A stretch of DNA of 64,000 nt from Desulfarculus baarsii DSM 2075 (GCF_000143965.1 NC_014365.1:2879501-2943500); one strand, 5' to 3'. Numbered from the stretch's first letter, positions 33,023-41,928 are shown. A program made the numbers and translations. The notes: a model not told the origin generated them from the sequence alone.

Positions 33023-33832
33023 CTATTCGGCCAATTCCTTGATCCAAGAGGCGTCCTGGAACCAACGGCGCTGGAGCAACTCGCTCTGGCCGCTGCCCTG
33101 GAAGGTCACCAGGAAGTTGGCCAAGAGGTTCTGGAATTGGGGATCGCCGTCCTTGATGGCCATGCCCAGGGGCTCGAAGGTGAAGGGCTTGCCGATCACG
33201 GCCAGGTTTTGCGCCTTGTGTTTGAAGGCGGCCATGGCGCAGAAGGTGTAATCGGCCATGACCATGTTCACCTCCTTGGCCAACAGCAGCTTGAGGCACT
33301 CCCCCTCGTTTTCGGCGATCACCAACTGGGCCTTGGGCAACATCTGCCGCGCCGCCTCCTGGGAAGTGGTGCCCTTGGCCGCGGCCACTTTGTATTTGGC
33401 GTCGTTCAAATCCTGGCGGCCGTTGATGGCGGCCATCAAGGCGTTGTCGCCCAGAACGGTCTGGCCGCCCACCAGGTAGGGCCCCACGAAGACGGCCCGC
33501 AGGTTGCGCTTGGGCAGGACGGTCATGCCGCTGATGACCACGTCCACCTTGTCTTGGTTGAGGGCCTCCAACAGTTCGGGAAAGGGCAGCGTCACGAAAC
33601 GCAGCTTGACGCCCATGGCCCCGGCCAGAATGTTGGCCATGTCGATGTCGAAGCCCATGAGCATGCCGTTTTTGGCCTTGGCCGTCAACGGCGGAAAACT
33701 GGGACTGGTGCCCACGGTCAGGGTTCCGTTGGCCACGATGCGCTCGATGACCGGGCCGGCCTGGGCCGCCGGGCAGGCCGTCAAGGTCAACAACGCCAGG
33801 GCCGTCGCCAGCACCGCGATTTTTCGATTCAT
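33023..33832 (-). CDS. Periplasmic solute-binding protein (amino-acid ABC type)
   Basis: A 269-residue family-3 solute-binding protein. A signal sequence with lipobox-like LTAC (about 17-20) leads to IVANGTLTVGTSPSFPPLTAK, the usual N-terminal strand of these proteins. GFDIDMANILAGAMGVKLRFV and the DVVISGMTVLPKRNLRAVFVGPYL block fit the family. No permease or ATPase gene is adjacent, so it is an orphan. The start is ATG 33832 with GAGG five bases upstream. Confidence 0.9.
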   Translation of the reverse strand: MNRKIAVLATALALLTLTACPAAQAGPVIERIVANGTLTVGTSPSFPPLTAKAKNGMLMGFDIDMANILAGAMGVKLRFVTLPFPELLEALNQDKVDVVISGMTVLPKRNLRAVFVGPYLVGGQTVLGDNALMAAINGRQDLNDAKYKVAAAKGTTSQEAARQMLPKAQLVIAENEGECLKLLLAKEVNMVMADYTFCAMAAFKHKAQNLAVIGKPFTFEPLGMAIKDGDPQFQNLLANFLVTFQGSGQSELLQRRWFQDASWIKELAE

Positions 33833-34012
33833 TTTCGCCTCGCTTCGGTTTGATGTTTGCCGATGGGGCAGATTATGCGGCATGGCCGCGCCGGGCCACA
33901 AGCCCTTTCGGCGGTCACGGCGACCGCTTCGATCGCGCCGGCCATGGTTGACGAAACGGCCCCTGGCCGCTATGCTGCCCATGCATTCTATATTTAGTGG
34001 AGGGCCCCGGCC

Positions 34013-35821
34013 TTGGCAGACCGCGAGCACACCAGAAACTTCAGCATCATCGCTCATATCGATCACGGCAAGTCGACCTTGGCCGACAGGTTGATTCAGG
34101 CCTGCGGCGCGGTGACCGATCGCGAGTTCCAAAACCAGCTCCTGGATAATCTTTATCTGGAGCGCGAGCGCGGCATCACCATCAAAAGCCAGGCCATCAC
34201 CCTGCCCTATCTGGCCAAAAACGGCCAGGAATACGAACTAAACCTCATCGACACCCCCGGCCACGTGGACTTCACCTACGAGGTCTCGCGGGCCCTGGCC
34301 TCGTGCGAAGGCGTGCTCTTGATCGTCGACGCCTCCCAGGGCGTGGAGGCCCAGACCCTGGCCAACATGTACCTGGCCATGGAGCACGACCTGACCATCG
34401 TGCCAGTGATCAACAAAATCGACCTGATCAGCGCCGATGTGGACGCCACGCGCCTGCAGATCACCGAGGACTTGGGGCTCGACGGCGACGAGGCCCTGGC
34501 CGTTTCGGCCAAGGAAGGCACCAACATCGACCAGGTGCTGGAGGCCATCGTCAACAAGCTGCCGCCGCCCAAGGGCCAGGCCGAAGCGCCCTTGCAGGCG
34601 CTGATCTTCGACGCCCAGTACGATCCCTACCGTGGCACGGTGATCTTTGTCCGGGTGATGGAAGGCCAGCTCAAGCAAGGCGACTTCATCCGCTTCATGC
34701 ACAACGGCTCCAGCTACCGCGTCGAGGAGGTGGGCCTGTTCAAGCTGCGCCGCGAGCCGGCCAAGGCCCTGCGCGCCGGCCAGGTGGGCTATGTCATCGC
34801 CGGGGTCAAGACCGTCTCCGACGTCGACGTGGGCGACACCATCACCAACAACGACCATCCAGCCCCGGCGCCCCTGCCCGGCTTCCGCGAGGCCAAGCCG
34901 GTGGTGTTTTCCTCGATCTACCCCGTGGCCACCGACGACTACCCCGAGCTGGCCGAGGCCATCGAAAAGCTCAAGCTCAACGACGCCAGCCTGACCTATC
35001 AGAAAGACTACAGCCAGGCCCTGGGCACGGGCTTTCGCTGCGGCTTTTTGGGGCTTTTGCACCTGGAGGTGGTGCAGGAACGCCTGGAGCGCGAGTTCGG
35101 CCTGAGCCTGATCCTCACCGCGCCCAGCGTGCGCTATCAGGTCTACCTCAACGACGGCCAGCACCTGGAGATCGAAAATCCGGCCCTCTTTCCCGACCCC
35201 TCGACCATCGATTATTGCGAGGAGCCCTACGTCAAGGCCTCCATCCTCATGCCCGACCGCTACATCGGCACGGTCATGCAGCTATGCCTGGACCGCCGAG
35301 GCGAGGGCAACGTCATGCACTATCCCTCGCCGGGGCGCGTGGAGCTGATCAGCGAGCTGCCCCTGGCCGAAGTGATCTACGATTTTTACGACAAGCTCAA
35401 AACCGTGACCCAAGGCTACGGCTCGTTCGACTACGAGTTCATCGGCGATCGGCGCACCGAGTTGGCCAAGCTCGACATCCTGGTCAACGGCGAGCGGGTC
35501 GACGCTCTGTCCATGCTGGTCTTTCGCGGCGGCGCCCGGCCGCGGGCCCTGCACGCGGTCAACAAGCTGGCCGAGACCATCCCGCGCCAGCAGTTCAAAA
35601 TCGCCATCCAGGGGGCCATCGGCGGCACGATCATCGCGCGCAGCACCATCAACGCCTTCCGCAAGGACGTCACGGCCAAATGCTATGGTGGCGACGTCAG
35701 CCGCAAACGCAAGCTGCTGGAGAAACAAAAGGCCGGCAAAAAACGCATGAAGTTGGTGGGCAACGTGCCCATTCCGCAAAAGGCGTTTTTGGCCGTGCTC
35801 CAGAGCGACACCGACAAATAA
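34013..35821 (+). CDS. lepA: Elongation factor 4 (LepA)
   Basis: A 602-residue translation GTPase. G1 is AHIDHGKST, G3 is DTPGHVDF and G4 is NKID. The LepA-specific C-terminal domain contains YGSFDYEFIGDR and IAIQGAIGGTIIARSTINAFRKDVTAKCYGGD-type blocks. Length is typical (about 600 aa). It back-translocates ribosomes or aids initiation under stress. The start is TTG at 34013 with GGAGG nine bases upstream. The gene is monocistronic. Confidence 0.97.
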   Translation: MADREHTRNFSIIAHIDHGKSTLADRLIQACGAVTDREFQNQLLDNLYLERERGITIKSQAITLPYLAKNGQEYELNLIDTPGHVDFTYEVSRALASCEGVLLIVDASQGVEAQTLANMYLAMEHDLTIVPVINKIDLISADVDATRLQITEDLGLDGDEALAVSAKEGTNIDQVLEAIVNKLPPPKGQAEAPLQALIFDAQYDPYRGTVIFVRVMEGQLKQGDFIRFMHNGSSYRVEEVGLFKLRREPAKALRAGQVGYVIAGVKTVSDVDVGDTITNNDHPAPAPLPGFREAKPVVFSSIYPVATDDYPELAEAIEKLKLNDASLTYQKDYSQALGTGFRCGFLGLLHLEVVQERLEREFGLSLILTAPSVRYQVYLNDGQHLEIENPALFPDPSTIDYCEEPYVKASILMPDRYIGTVMQLCLDRRGEGNVMHYPSPGRVELISELPLAEVIYDFYDKLKTVTQGYGSFDYEFIGDRRTELAKLDILVNGERVDALSMLVFRGGARPRALHAVNKLAETIPRQQFKIAIQGAIGGTIIARSTINAFRKDVTAKCYGGDVSRKRKLLEKQKAGKKRMKLVGNVPIPQKAFLAVLQSDTDK

Positions 35822-35860
35822 GCAATCTTCACGCGCCAAAAGAGTCCCATGGGCCGCCGC

Positions 35861-35889
35861 TTGACAGCCGGCGGCCCCGCCAATAAAAT
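35861..35889 (+). promoter_or_regulatory. Sigma-70 promoter of oadGB
   Basis: TTGACA (35861-35866) and TAAAAT (35884-35889) are exactly 17 bases apart. A 105-base leader follows before the OadG ATG. Confidence 0.8.
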
Positions 35890-35994
35890 TGCTGCCTTAA
35901 AAGGCTGGGCAAATTCCAGCCAGAGGCAAAAAAGTCCCGCACTGGCAGAGTAAAGCTAGAACGCTCGCTGGATCCGTGGCAAACAGGAGGTAAA

Positions 35995-36174
35995 ATGGAA
36001 CCGGTCAACTGGGGAGAGGCCTTCCGCATCGTCGGAGGCGGTCTGGTGGTGGTGTTTTTCATCATGTCGCTTCTGGCGATCGTGACCCATTACATGGGCA
36101 AGATCTTCCAAAGCGTCGAGGCCAAGAAGAAAGCCCTGGCCAAGGCGGCCCAGGCCACCAAGGAGGCCAAGTGA
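35995..36174 (+). CDS. oadG: OadG-type gamma subunit of Na+-pumping decarboxylase
   Basis: A 59-residue membrane protein. GGGLVVVFFIMSLLAIVTHYMGKIF (residues 14-38) is a single transmembrane helix followed by a Lys/Ala-rich cytoplasmic tail, the plan of OadG, which anchors the complex. GGAGG lies six bases before the ATG. Its stop overlaps the oadB ATG (TGATG). It is shorter than the usual 80-90-residue OadG, lacking the extended Pro-rich/His tail. Confidence 0.85.
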   Translation: MEPVNWGEAFRIVGGGLVVVFFIMSLLAIVTHYMGKIFQSVEAKKKALAKAAQATKEAK

Positions 36175-37379
36175 TGGGCGGCTTTGAAAGCATCATCTCC
36201 TATCACGACGGGGTGCTCAAGATTCTCAACGTCCAGATGGGCTTCGTGAATCTGGACCTGCCCCACACCATCATGATCGTCGTCGGCCTGGCCTTCATCT
36301 TCATGGCCATCAAAAAAGAGTGGGAGCCCTACGAGCTGCTGCCCATCGGCGCGGGCATGATCCTGGCCAACCTGCCCCTGACCGGCTTGGCCACCCTGCC
36401 GGCCCCGGGCCAAGCCGACGGCACCGCCGGCGTGCTGGGCATTATCCTCAAATACGGCCTTTACACCTGGACGATCCTGCCCCAGTTCATCTTTTTCGGC
36501 ATCGGCGCGCTGACCGACTTCAGCCCGCTGATCGCCAACCCCCGGGCCTTTTTGCTGGGCGCGGCGGCCCAAATCGGCATCTACTGCGCCTTCCTGGGCG
36601 CGCTGGCCGTGGGAATTTTCGTGCCGGAGTGGGGCTTCAACCTCAAGGAGGCCTGCTCCATCGGCATCATCGGCGGCGCCGACGGCCCCACGACCATCTA
36701 CACCACCGGCCTGTTGGCCCCCGACATCATGGGCATCACCGCCACGGCGGCCTATTCCTACATGGCCATGGTCGCCTTCATCCAGCCGCCGATCATCAAG
36801 CTGCTCACCTCCAAGGCCGAGCGAGCCACCTACATGAAGCCGACCCTGCGGCCGGTCAGCCGGGCCGAACGGGTGATGTTCCCGGTCATGGCCATGTTGG
36901 TGATCATCCTGCTCATCCCCAAGAGCGCGCCGCTGGTGGGCTTTTTGCTGCTGGGCAACCTCTTCCGTGAATCCGGCGTGGTCGAGCGTCTGAGCCACAC
37001 GGCCCAGAACGAACTGATCAACATCATCACCATCCTGCTGATGCTGGGCATCGGCGCGTCCATGCCCGCCGAGCGGGTGATGGAGCCGCGCACGCTGCTG
37101 GTGCTGTTCCTGGGCCTGGCCGCCTTCAGCTTCGGCACGGCCGGCGGCGTGCTTTTCGGCAAGATCATGGCCAAGTTCAGCAAGGATCCGTTCAACCCCA
37201 TGCTGGGCGCGGCCGGCGTTTCGGCGGTGCCCATGAGCGCGCGCATCGTGCATAACATGGGCCAGGAGGCCAACAAGCGCAACTTCCTGCTCATGCACGC
37301 CATGGGCCCCAACGTGGCCGGCGTCATCGGCTCGGCCGTGGCCGGCGGTTATTTCCTGGGCCTGTTCATCGATTTCTGA
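36174..37379 (+). CDS. oadB: Na+-translocating decarboxylase beta subunit
   Basis: A 401-residue integral membrane protein of the OadB/GcdB/MmdB family, which couples carboxyl-biotin decarboxylation to Na+ export. The conserved IGIIGGADGPT segment and the NPMLGAAGVSAVPMSARIVHNMG block hold the family's Na+-site residues. About ten hydrophobic segments are seen. The alpha carboxyltransferase and biotin carrier genes are not in the window, so the substrate (oxaloacetate, methylmalonyl-CoA or glutaconyl-CoA) cannot be read here. Confidence 0.93.
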   Translation: MGGFESIISYHDGVLKILNVQMGFVNLDLPHTIMIVVGLAFIFMAIKKEWEPYELLPIGAGMILANLPLTGLATLPAPGQADGTAGVLGIILKYGLYTWTILPQFIFFGIGALTDFSPLIANPRAFLLGAAAQIGIYCAFLGALAVGIFVPEWGFNLKEACSIGIIGGADGPTTIYTTGLLAPDIMGITATAAYSYMAMVAFIQPPIIKLLTSKAERATYMKPTLRPVSRAERVMFPVMAMLVIILLIPKSAPLVGFLLLGNLFRESGVVERLSHTAQNELINIITILLMLGIGASMPAERVMEPRTLLVLFLGLAAFSFGTAGGVLFGKIMAKFSKDPFNPMLGAAGVSAVPMSARIVHNMGQEANKRNFLLMHAMGPNVAGVIGSAVAGGYFLGLFIDF

Positions 37380-37405
37380 TCGACCCGGCCTCGGGCAAAA
37401 AAGAT

Positions 37406-37441
37406 CGGGGGCTCGCCAGACCGGCGGGCCCCCGCTTTTTT
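37406..37441. terminator. Bidirectional terminator between oadB and the 75-aa gene
   Basis: GGGGGCTCGCC and GGCGGGCCCCC pair around AGACC. The hairpin is followed by a run of six T on the plus strand and preceded by six A (T on the minus strand), so it can stop both convergent transcripts. Confidence 0.85.
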
Positions 37442-37459
37442 GACGCCACCGATTCTTGA

Positions 37460-37687
37460 CTAGTCGTCCAGCCAGCGCTTGGTCTCCGCGGCCAGGGCGG
37501 CGATGAGCCCGGCCAAGCGGCGGCGGGCCATTTTGCCCACGGCGGCCATGTCGGCCCCGGCCGCGCCCTCGACGGTCACCGGCGTGTTGAGCACATAGTC
37601 GCCCAGGCGCACCTGGAACCAAACATTGGCCCCGCCATCGGAGCGCGCGTCGATCTTGGTCAGTTTGGCCGAAACGCGGTCGTCCAT
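37460..37687 (-). CDS. Small protein closing the hydroxylase-like operon
   Basis: A 75-residue protein starting at ATG 37687, 11 bases after the molybdopterin-subunit stop. It begins MDDRVSAKLTKIDARSDGGANVWFQVRLGDYVL and ends in a charged helix. A longer in-frame reading to 39028 lies wholly over the upstream gene on the same strand and is rejected. No family is recognised. Being last in the operon, it may be an accessory or maturation factor. Confidence 0.65.
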   Translation of the reverse strand: MDDRVSAKLTKIDARSDGGANVWFQVRLGDYVLNTPVTVEGAAGADMAAVGKMARRRLAGLIAALAAETKRWLDD

Positions 37688-37698
37688 GGCCACCCCCC

Positions 37699-39570
37699 TC
37701 AGCGAATGCGGCCCAGGGCGCGCAGGACGCCCTCGGGCGTGATGGGCAAGCTCCCGCAGACCGCGCCGCAGGCCTGGGCCACCGCCGCGGCCAAGGCCGG
37801 GGCCACGGCCAAGGCCGGGCCGCGTCCCAACTCGCCGGACGGGTCGGTCTCGGCCAGCCACTCCACGCTCTGGCGCGGGCAATCGATGGACGACGGCAGG
37901 CGATAGGCGTGGGCGTCGACGGGCCGGCCCGCGCGCCAGACCAATCCGGCCAAAAGCGCCCGGCCCACGCCGGCCTGGTTCATGGCCATCACCGATGGCG
38001 CGTCTGGCCGGCCCGCCCCGACCACGGCGCGCAGTTCGACCGCGCGAACCTGGCCCGTCTCGGCGTCGACTTCCGCCGCCGCCGCCAACGCGCCCACGCA
38101 GGGGGCTGGCGTCGGGCCCACGCCGCGTTGATCGCCCGCCGCGCAGGCCTGGGCCACGGCCTGGGCCATGACCGCCTCGCCAAGCATCAACCCGGCCGGC
38201 GGCTGGGGGCACAGGGCCGTATCGCCCACCACCACGCGCACCTCCGCCGGGGCCACGTTCAGGGCGCGGGCGGCCTCCTGGGCCAGCATGGTCGGCCGGC
38301 CGGCGGCGGCGAACAGGTTCACCGAGCCATCGGCCAAGCGCTCGACGCGGCACAGTTGGGCCGTTGGCGCGGCCGGCTGGGCCGGCCAGGCAAAGCAGGC
38401 CAAACCCACGCCGCGCCCAGGGCCGCCGTCCGCCGCCAGGTCCTTCAGGGCCTGGCCGGCCTTGGTCAGGCATTTTCGCAACGCCCCGTCGGCCGGGGCG
38501 CTCTGCATGCGCGCCTCCAGCGGGTCCAGGCCCAGTTGGCGGGCGGCCTCGCCCAGCAGGCCTTCCACGGCCATGGTCATGGCCCCGGCGCAGGCGGCCG
38601 GAGCCAGCAGGGCCGGCGGCGTGTTGGTGAAGACCTGGCGGACACGAAAGCGCCAGTCGGCCAAGTCGTAGGGGTGCGCGCCCAGCAGGGAAATCAGGTC
38701 GGCCGGGGCGCTCTGGGTCGCGCCGCCGTCGATGATCACGTCCAGGTCCAGGGCCAGCAGGCGGCCCTTGGCGTCGACGCCGGCCCGGCCCAGGGCCACG
38801 CAAGCGGGCAGCCGGCAGCCGGCGGCCACGTCGTCGGCCAGGGGCAAGACCAGCTTGACCGGCCGGCCGCATTCCAGGGCCAGTTGGCAGACCAGGCGCG
38901 CCGCCTCCAGTTCCACGGCTCCGGCCGGAACCTGGCCCATGGCCAGCACGCGCAGCCGGGCCGGGGTCAGGCCCAGGGCCGACGTCAGGGCCTCGCGCAC
39001 GGCAAAGGCCTGGCCGCGGTTGGCCCACAGGCGAACCCCGCCGCCCTCGGGCGCGGCCACGAAAGCCGCCGGCTCCAAACCGGCCAGACTCCAGGCCGGC
39101 AGATCGAAGCGGGCCATGACCACCTGATGAGCCCTGGACAGGGCCCCCTCCACGTCGCCGTGCTCACTGACGCCCCTACCCGCCACATTGCCGCCGGCCC
39201 GGGCCATGGGCGCGGATTCGTCAAAGGCGGCCTCGGCCTGCAAAAGCGGCGTTTGGGGCTCCATGGTCGCCTTGACGCGCTCGGCGGCCCGCTGGGCGGC
39301 CGCGGGGGTCTGGGCGCAGACGGCGGCCACGATCTGGCCGGCGTATTCCACCGCCGTCGGCAGGCTTGGCGCGGCGGCGACGGCCGCCAGCACGCCGGGC
39401 AGCTTTTTGATTTCATCCAGGTTCAAGGCGCCGAGGACGGCCCTGGGCTCGGTGGCCCGGGCCAGGGCGCAGTGCAGCATGCCCGGCAAGGTCAAATCGG
39501 CGGTCAGGGCCGCGCCGCCGGTCAGGGCCTGCCGGCTCGCCGCGCCGCCGTCATTGGCGAAAACGATCAT
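37699..39570 (-). CDS. Degenerate molybdopterin-binding subunit (xanthine dehydrogenase family)
   Basis: A 623-residue relative of XdhA/CoxL, shorter than the usual 750-800. The fold is recognisable: the hammerhead start (TLPGMLHCALARATEPRAVLGALNLDE) and the C-terminal SLPITPEGVLRAL. The canonical GGGFGGK loop is replaced by MGQVPAG (211-217). The catalytic Glu of GVGEGP is Arg583 in ELGRGP. It is coupled to the FAD subunit by four overlapping bases. Hydroxylase activity is therefore doubtful. Confidence 0.85.
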   Translation of the reverse strand: MIVFANDGGAASRQALTGGAALTADLTLPGMLHCALARATEPRAVLGALNLDEIKKLPGVLAAVAAAPSLPTAVEYAGQIVAAVCAQTPAAAQRAAERVKATMEPQTPLLQAEAAFDESAPMARAGGNVAGRGVSEHGDVEGALSRAHQVVMARFDLPAWSLAGLEPAAFVAAPEGGGVRLWANRGQAFAVREALTSALGLTPARLRVLAMGQVPAGAVELEAARLVCQLALECGRPVKLVLPLADDVAAGCRLPACVALGRAGVDAKGRLLALDLDVIIDGGATQSAPADLISLLGAHPYDLADWRFRVRQVFTNTPPALLAPAACAGAMTMAVEGLLGEAARQLGLDPLEARMQSAPADGALRKCLTKAGQALKDLAADGGPGRGVGLACFAWPAQPAAPTAQLCRVERLADGSVNLFAAAGRPTMLAQEAARALNVAPAEVRVVVGDTALCPQPPAGLMLGEAVMAQAVAQACAAGDQRGVGPTPAPCVGALAAAAEVDAETGQVRAVELRAVVGAGRPDAPSVMAMNQAGVGRALLAGLVWRAGRPVDAHAYRLPSSIDCPRQSVEWLAETDPSGELGRGPALAVAPALAAAVAQACGAVCGSLPITPEGVLRALGRIR

Positions 39571-40451
39571 CGGTCATCCCTCCGGGCCAATTCCAGGCAG
39601 GCCGCCAGCACGCGCCGGGCCAGAACCTGGGTCATCATTCTGCGATAAAAGGCCGAGGCCAGGTGGTCGTCGACCGGGCTGACGGCCCGCACGCAGGCCG
39701 CGGCCGCCCTGGCCAGCAGACTCTGCTCGGGGGGCATGCCCTCCAGCATGTTTTCAGCCTCGATGGCGCGCAGGGGCGTGGGGCCGGCCGCCGAGATGGC
39801 CAGACGCGCGCGGATGATGTTGCCGGCCGCGTCCAGGCTGACCAGTCCGGCCAGGCCCAGGGCCAGGCGGTCGGCGCGGCCGGTGGGGGTCAGGCGCAGG
39901 TAGCACGAACCGCAGCGCTTGGGCGGCGCGGGCACGCGGATGGCCTCGATGACCTCCATGGGCTCGCGCACGGTCTGGCCGGGGCCGGTGAAGAACTTGG
40001 CCAGCGGCACCTGCCGCCTGCCGCCGCGCTCGACCAAAACCAGGCTGGCCCCGTGGACCAAAAGCGGGGCGGCGCAGTCGGCCGCCGGCGAGGCCCCGGC
40101 CAAGTTTCCGGCCACGGTGGCCATGTTGCGCACCTGGGGCGTGGCCATCTGGTCGCAGGCCTGGGCCAGGGCCGGATAATGCCGCCGCACGTCGGGGTGG
40201 GCCGCCACCTCGGCGACCTTGGAGGTCGCGCCGACGACCAAACCGTCGGAGTCATAATAAGAAATGTGGTTCAGCCCGCCCACACGACTGACGCTGACCA
40301 CGTTGGCCGCCGTCAGGCGTCCCTCGCGCATGGCCGGAACGAGGTCCGTCCCGCCGGCCATGACCAGCACGTCGGTGCGAAAACGGGCCATCAGATCCAG
40401 CAGGGCCTCCAGGTTGGCTGGCTGGTGGTGGCTGAAACGTTGCTCGGCCAT
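39567..40451 (-). CDS. FAD-binding subunit (XdhB/CoxM family)
   Basis: A 294-residue flavoprotein subunit. The FAD pyrophosphate loops VMAGGTDLVPAM (about 30-41) and ATVAGNLAGASPAADCAAPLL are retained, so flavin binding is likely. The C-terminal CO-dehydrogenase flavoprotein domain is present (about 190-290). Overlaps on both sides are four bases or less, so all three subunits are coexpressed. It is the best-preserved part of the complex. Confidence 0.9.
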   Translation of the reverse strand: MAEQRFSHHQPANLEALLDLMARFRTDVLVMAGGTDLVPAMREGRLTAANVVSVSRVGGLNHISYYDSDGLVVGATSKVAEVAAHPDVRRHYPALAQACDQMATPQVRNMATVAGNLAGASPAADCAAPLLVHGASLVLVERGGRRQVPLAKFFTGPGQTVREPMEVIEAIRVPAPPKRCGSCYLRLTPTGRADRLALGLAGLVSLDAAGNIIRARLAISAAGPTPLRAIEAENMLEGMPPEQSLLARAAAACVRAVSPVDDHLASAFYRRMMTQVLARRVLAACLELARRDDR

Positions 40452-40924
40452 CAGCGGCCCTCCTTTTCGCCGTCGCCCAGGGCCTGGGCGATCTGGTCGT
40501 AGCCCAGCCCGGCCACGATGTTGCCGGCGATGTCGGCGCGGGCGCGGCCGATCGCCCCGCCCTTGCGCTCCTTGAGGGCGGCGTGGGCGGCCAGCGTCAG
40601 GCCGGGGGCGGCGAAGGGGTCGGCGGCCAGGCCCGCTCCGGCCAGGGCCTCCAGAAGCGGCGCGGCCTTGGCCTCGTCGGCCAGCAGGCCCTCGGCGGTG
40701 AGCACCTCACGCTTGTCGGCCTCCACGGCCAGCACCAGGCACGAACTGACCGGCTTGCCGTCCAACAGCACCGTGCAGCCGCCGCAGTGGCCACGGTTGC
40801 AGCCGATCTTGACGCCGGTCAGGCCAAGTTGGTCGCGCAGCAGCTCGGCCAGGCTGGCCCACGGCTCCACGGCCAGTTCGCGCACCAAGCCGTTAATGTT
40901 TATTTCCACGAGTTTTTTTGCCAA
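40451..40924 (-). CDS. [2Fe-2S] subunit lacking the second cluster
   Basis: A 157-residue iron-sulfur subunit of the CoxS/XdhC type. The plant-ferredoxin cluster is intact: GCNRGHCGGC then VSSCLVLA, with Cys42, Cys47, Cys50 and Cys62. The second, helical cluster should have CGFC and GNLCRCTGY. Here the latter reads GNIVAGLGY, so Val137 and Gly139 replace Cys, and the CGFC motif is absent. It begins the operon. Confidence 0.88.
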   Translation of the reverse strand: MAKKLVEININGLVRELAVEPWASLAELLRDQLGLTGVKIGCNRGHCGGCTVLLDGKPVSSCLVLAVEADKREVLTAEGLLADEAKAAPLLEALAGAGLAADPFAAPGLTLAAHAALKERKGGAIGRARADIAGNIVAGLGYDQIAQALGDGEKEGR

Positions 40925-40987
40925 GGCGAACCTCGCTACGGTCGGGTGAACCTTTGGAGATTATACAAATAGTACAATGGGTTAGAT

Positions 40988-41016
40988 AGCTTATCAGCCA
41001 AAGGCCGGCAGGTCAA
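40988..41016 (-). promoter_or_regulatory. Promoter of the hydroxylase-like operon
   Basis: On the minus strand TTGACC (41016-41011) and TAAGCT (40993-40988) are 17 bases apart. A TATAAT at 40965-40960 could serve a second start site closer to the gene. The gene-free stretch 40925-41499 also holds the promoter of the exported 142-aa gene; I see no gene in it. Confidence 0.5.
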
Positions 41017-41200
41017 GGGCCGAAGGCCCGCCCGCGCCGCCCACGGGCCGTCAAGGCGATAATTGCTGGAAAGAAAATGCAAAAAAGCCACACCAGCCCA
41101 GCCTAAGCAGTAGCTTTTTAGATTTTAGCTATAGTAACATCCTAACGTGGATGGGCCGCTCCGGTCCACGGGCCGAAGGAACAAGCGGCCCGCGCCAGGA

Positions 41201-41218
41201 AAAAACGTCCGAGGATGG
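41201..41218. repeat. Shared intergenic motif, partial copy C
   Basis: AAAAACGTCCGAGGATGG matches 10071-10088 at 17 of 18 positions. The ATACATACCG block is absent here. It lies outside the prophage, in a gene-free region. Confidence 0.45.
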
Positions 41219-41499
41219 TAAAACATCAGTGATTTTTTCAACTCCAGGATTGACCTTCCGAGTTTGTTTCTGGTTATATGATCAAGTGTTGAAAGCGATT
41301 TTCGCGGCGATAGCATCGTGGTCCGCGGGCTTGAGTTGGTCAAGTAATCACTTGAGTCCCCGCGCGATGGTGAGTTACACTGACTGAAGGTTGTAACACG
41401 CGTAAAGCTGCGCCTTCACCATGCTTGTCGGGGTGGTGTCGCTGGTCAGCGTGGCGGCGTGTTCAATGCTTAAGACACATGTAGAAGGGAGAGAAGGAG

Positions 41500-41928
41500 A
41501 TGAAGAGAAGTTGGATCGGTCTTGCGGTCATCTTTGCCCTGCTGATGGTTCCCAGCTTGGCGGCCGCCGAAGAGGTCACCGTAGAAGGTAGCATTCAGGG
41601 CCTGCTGTGCGCCCTGAACAAAAAAGCCTGCCCGGTCGGCGCCGAAGACGTCGTGGCCGCCATCGAGCAGAACTTCGTGCTGGTCGACGCCGAGGGCAAC
41701 TGGTACGCCATCAGCAACATCGGCCAGCAGTGGCTGAGCCGCCTGCTTGGCAAGAAGGTCAAGGTCCAGGGCACTCTGTCCCAGGCCAACCGCTCCATCA
41801 AGGTCAACCAGGCCTGGCAGGACGACAACGGCTCGTGGAAGCTGATCTACAGCCCCGAGATCGTGCGCAAGGTCATGGAGCAGATGGAATGGAACTACCC
41901 CGTGCCGCTGGTGGACGTGGGCAAGTAG
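41500..41928 (+). CDS. Exported protein of unknown function, 142 aa
   Basis: A protein with a clear signal peptide (KRSWIGLAVIFALLMVPSLAAA, cleavage near residue 23). The mature part has CALNKKACPVG, two Cys that could form a disulfide, and a strand-rich fold (NFVLVDAEGNWYAISNIGQQWLSRLLGKKVKVQGTL). It resembles small OB-like periplasmic proteins. GAAGGAG lies before the ATG. It follows a leader of more than 500 gene-free bases and has its own terminator at 41982. Confidence 0.8.
   Translation: MKRSWIGLAVIFALLMVPSLAAAEEVTVEGSIQGLLCALNKKACPVGAEDVVAAIEQNFVLVDAEGNWYAISNIGQQWLSRLLGKKVKVQGTLSQANRSIKVNQAWQDDNGSWKLIYSPEIVRKVMEQMEWNYPVPLVDVGK

Noticed and set aside
37688-39028. Upstream extension of the 75-aa gene to 522 codons
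   Set aside because: The extension overlaps the molybdopterin subunit in another frame and is Gly/Arg/Pro-rich. Only the last 75 codons, after ATG 37687, look real.
37909-39648. Open frame of 579 codons on the plus strand
   Set aside because: It is antisense to the molybdopterin-binding subunit; composition is that of a shadow frame.
41151-41387. Open frame of 78 codons in the gene-free stretch before the exported protein
   Set aside because: There is no ribosome binding site, the composition is Ser/Arg-rich and no motif is seen.
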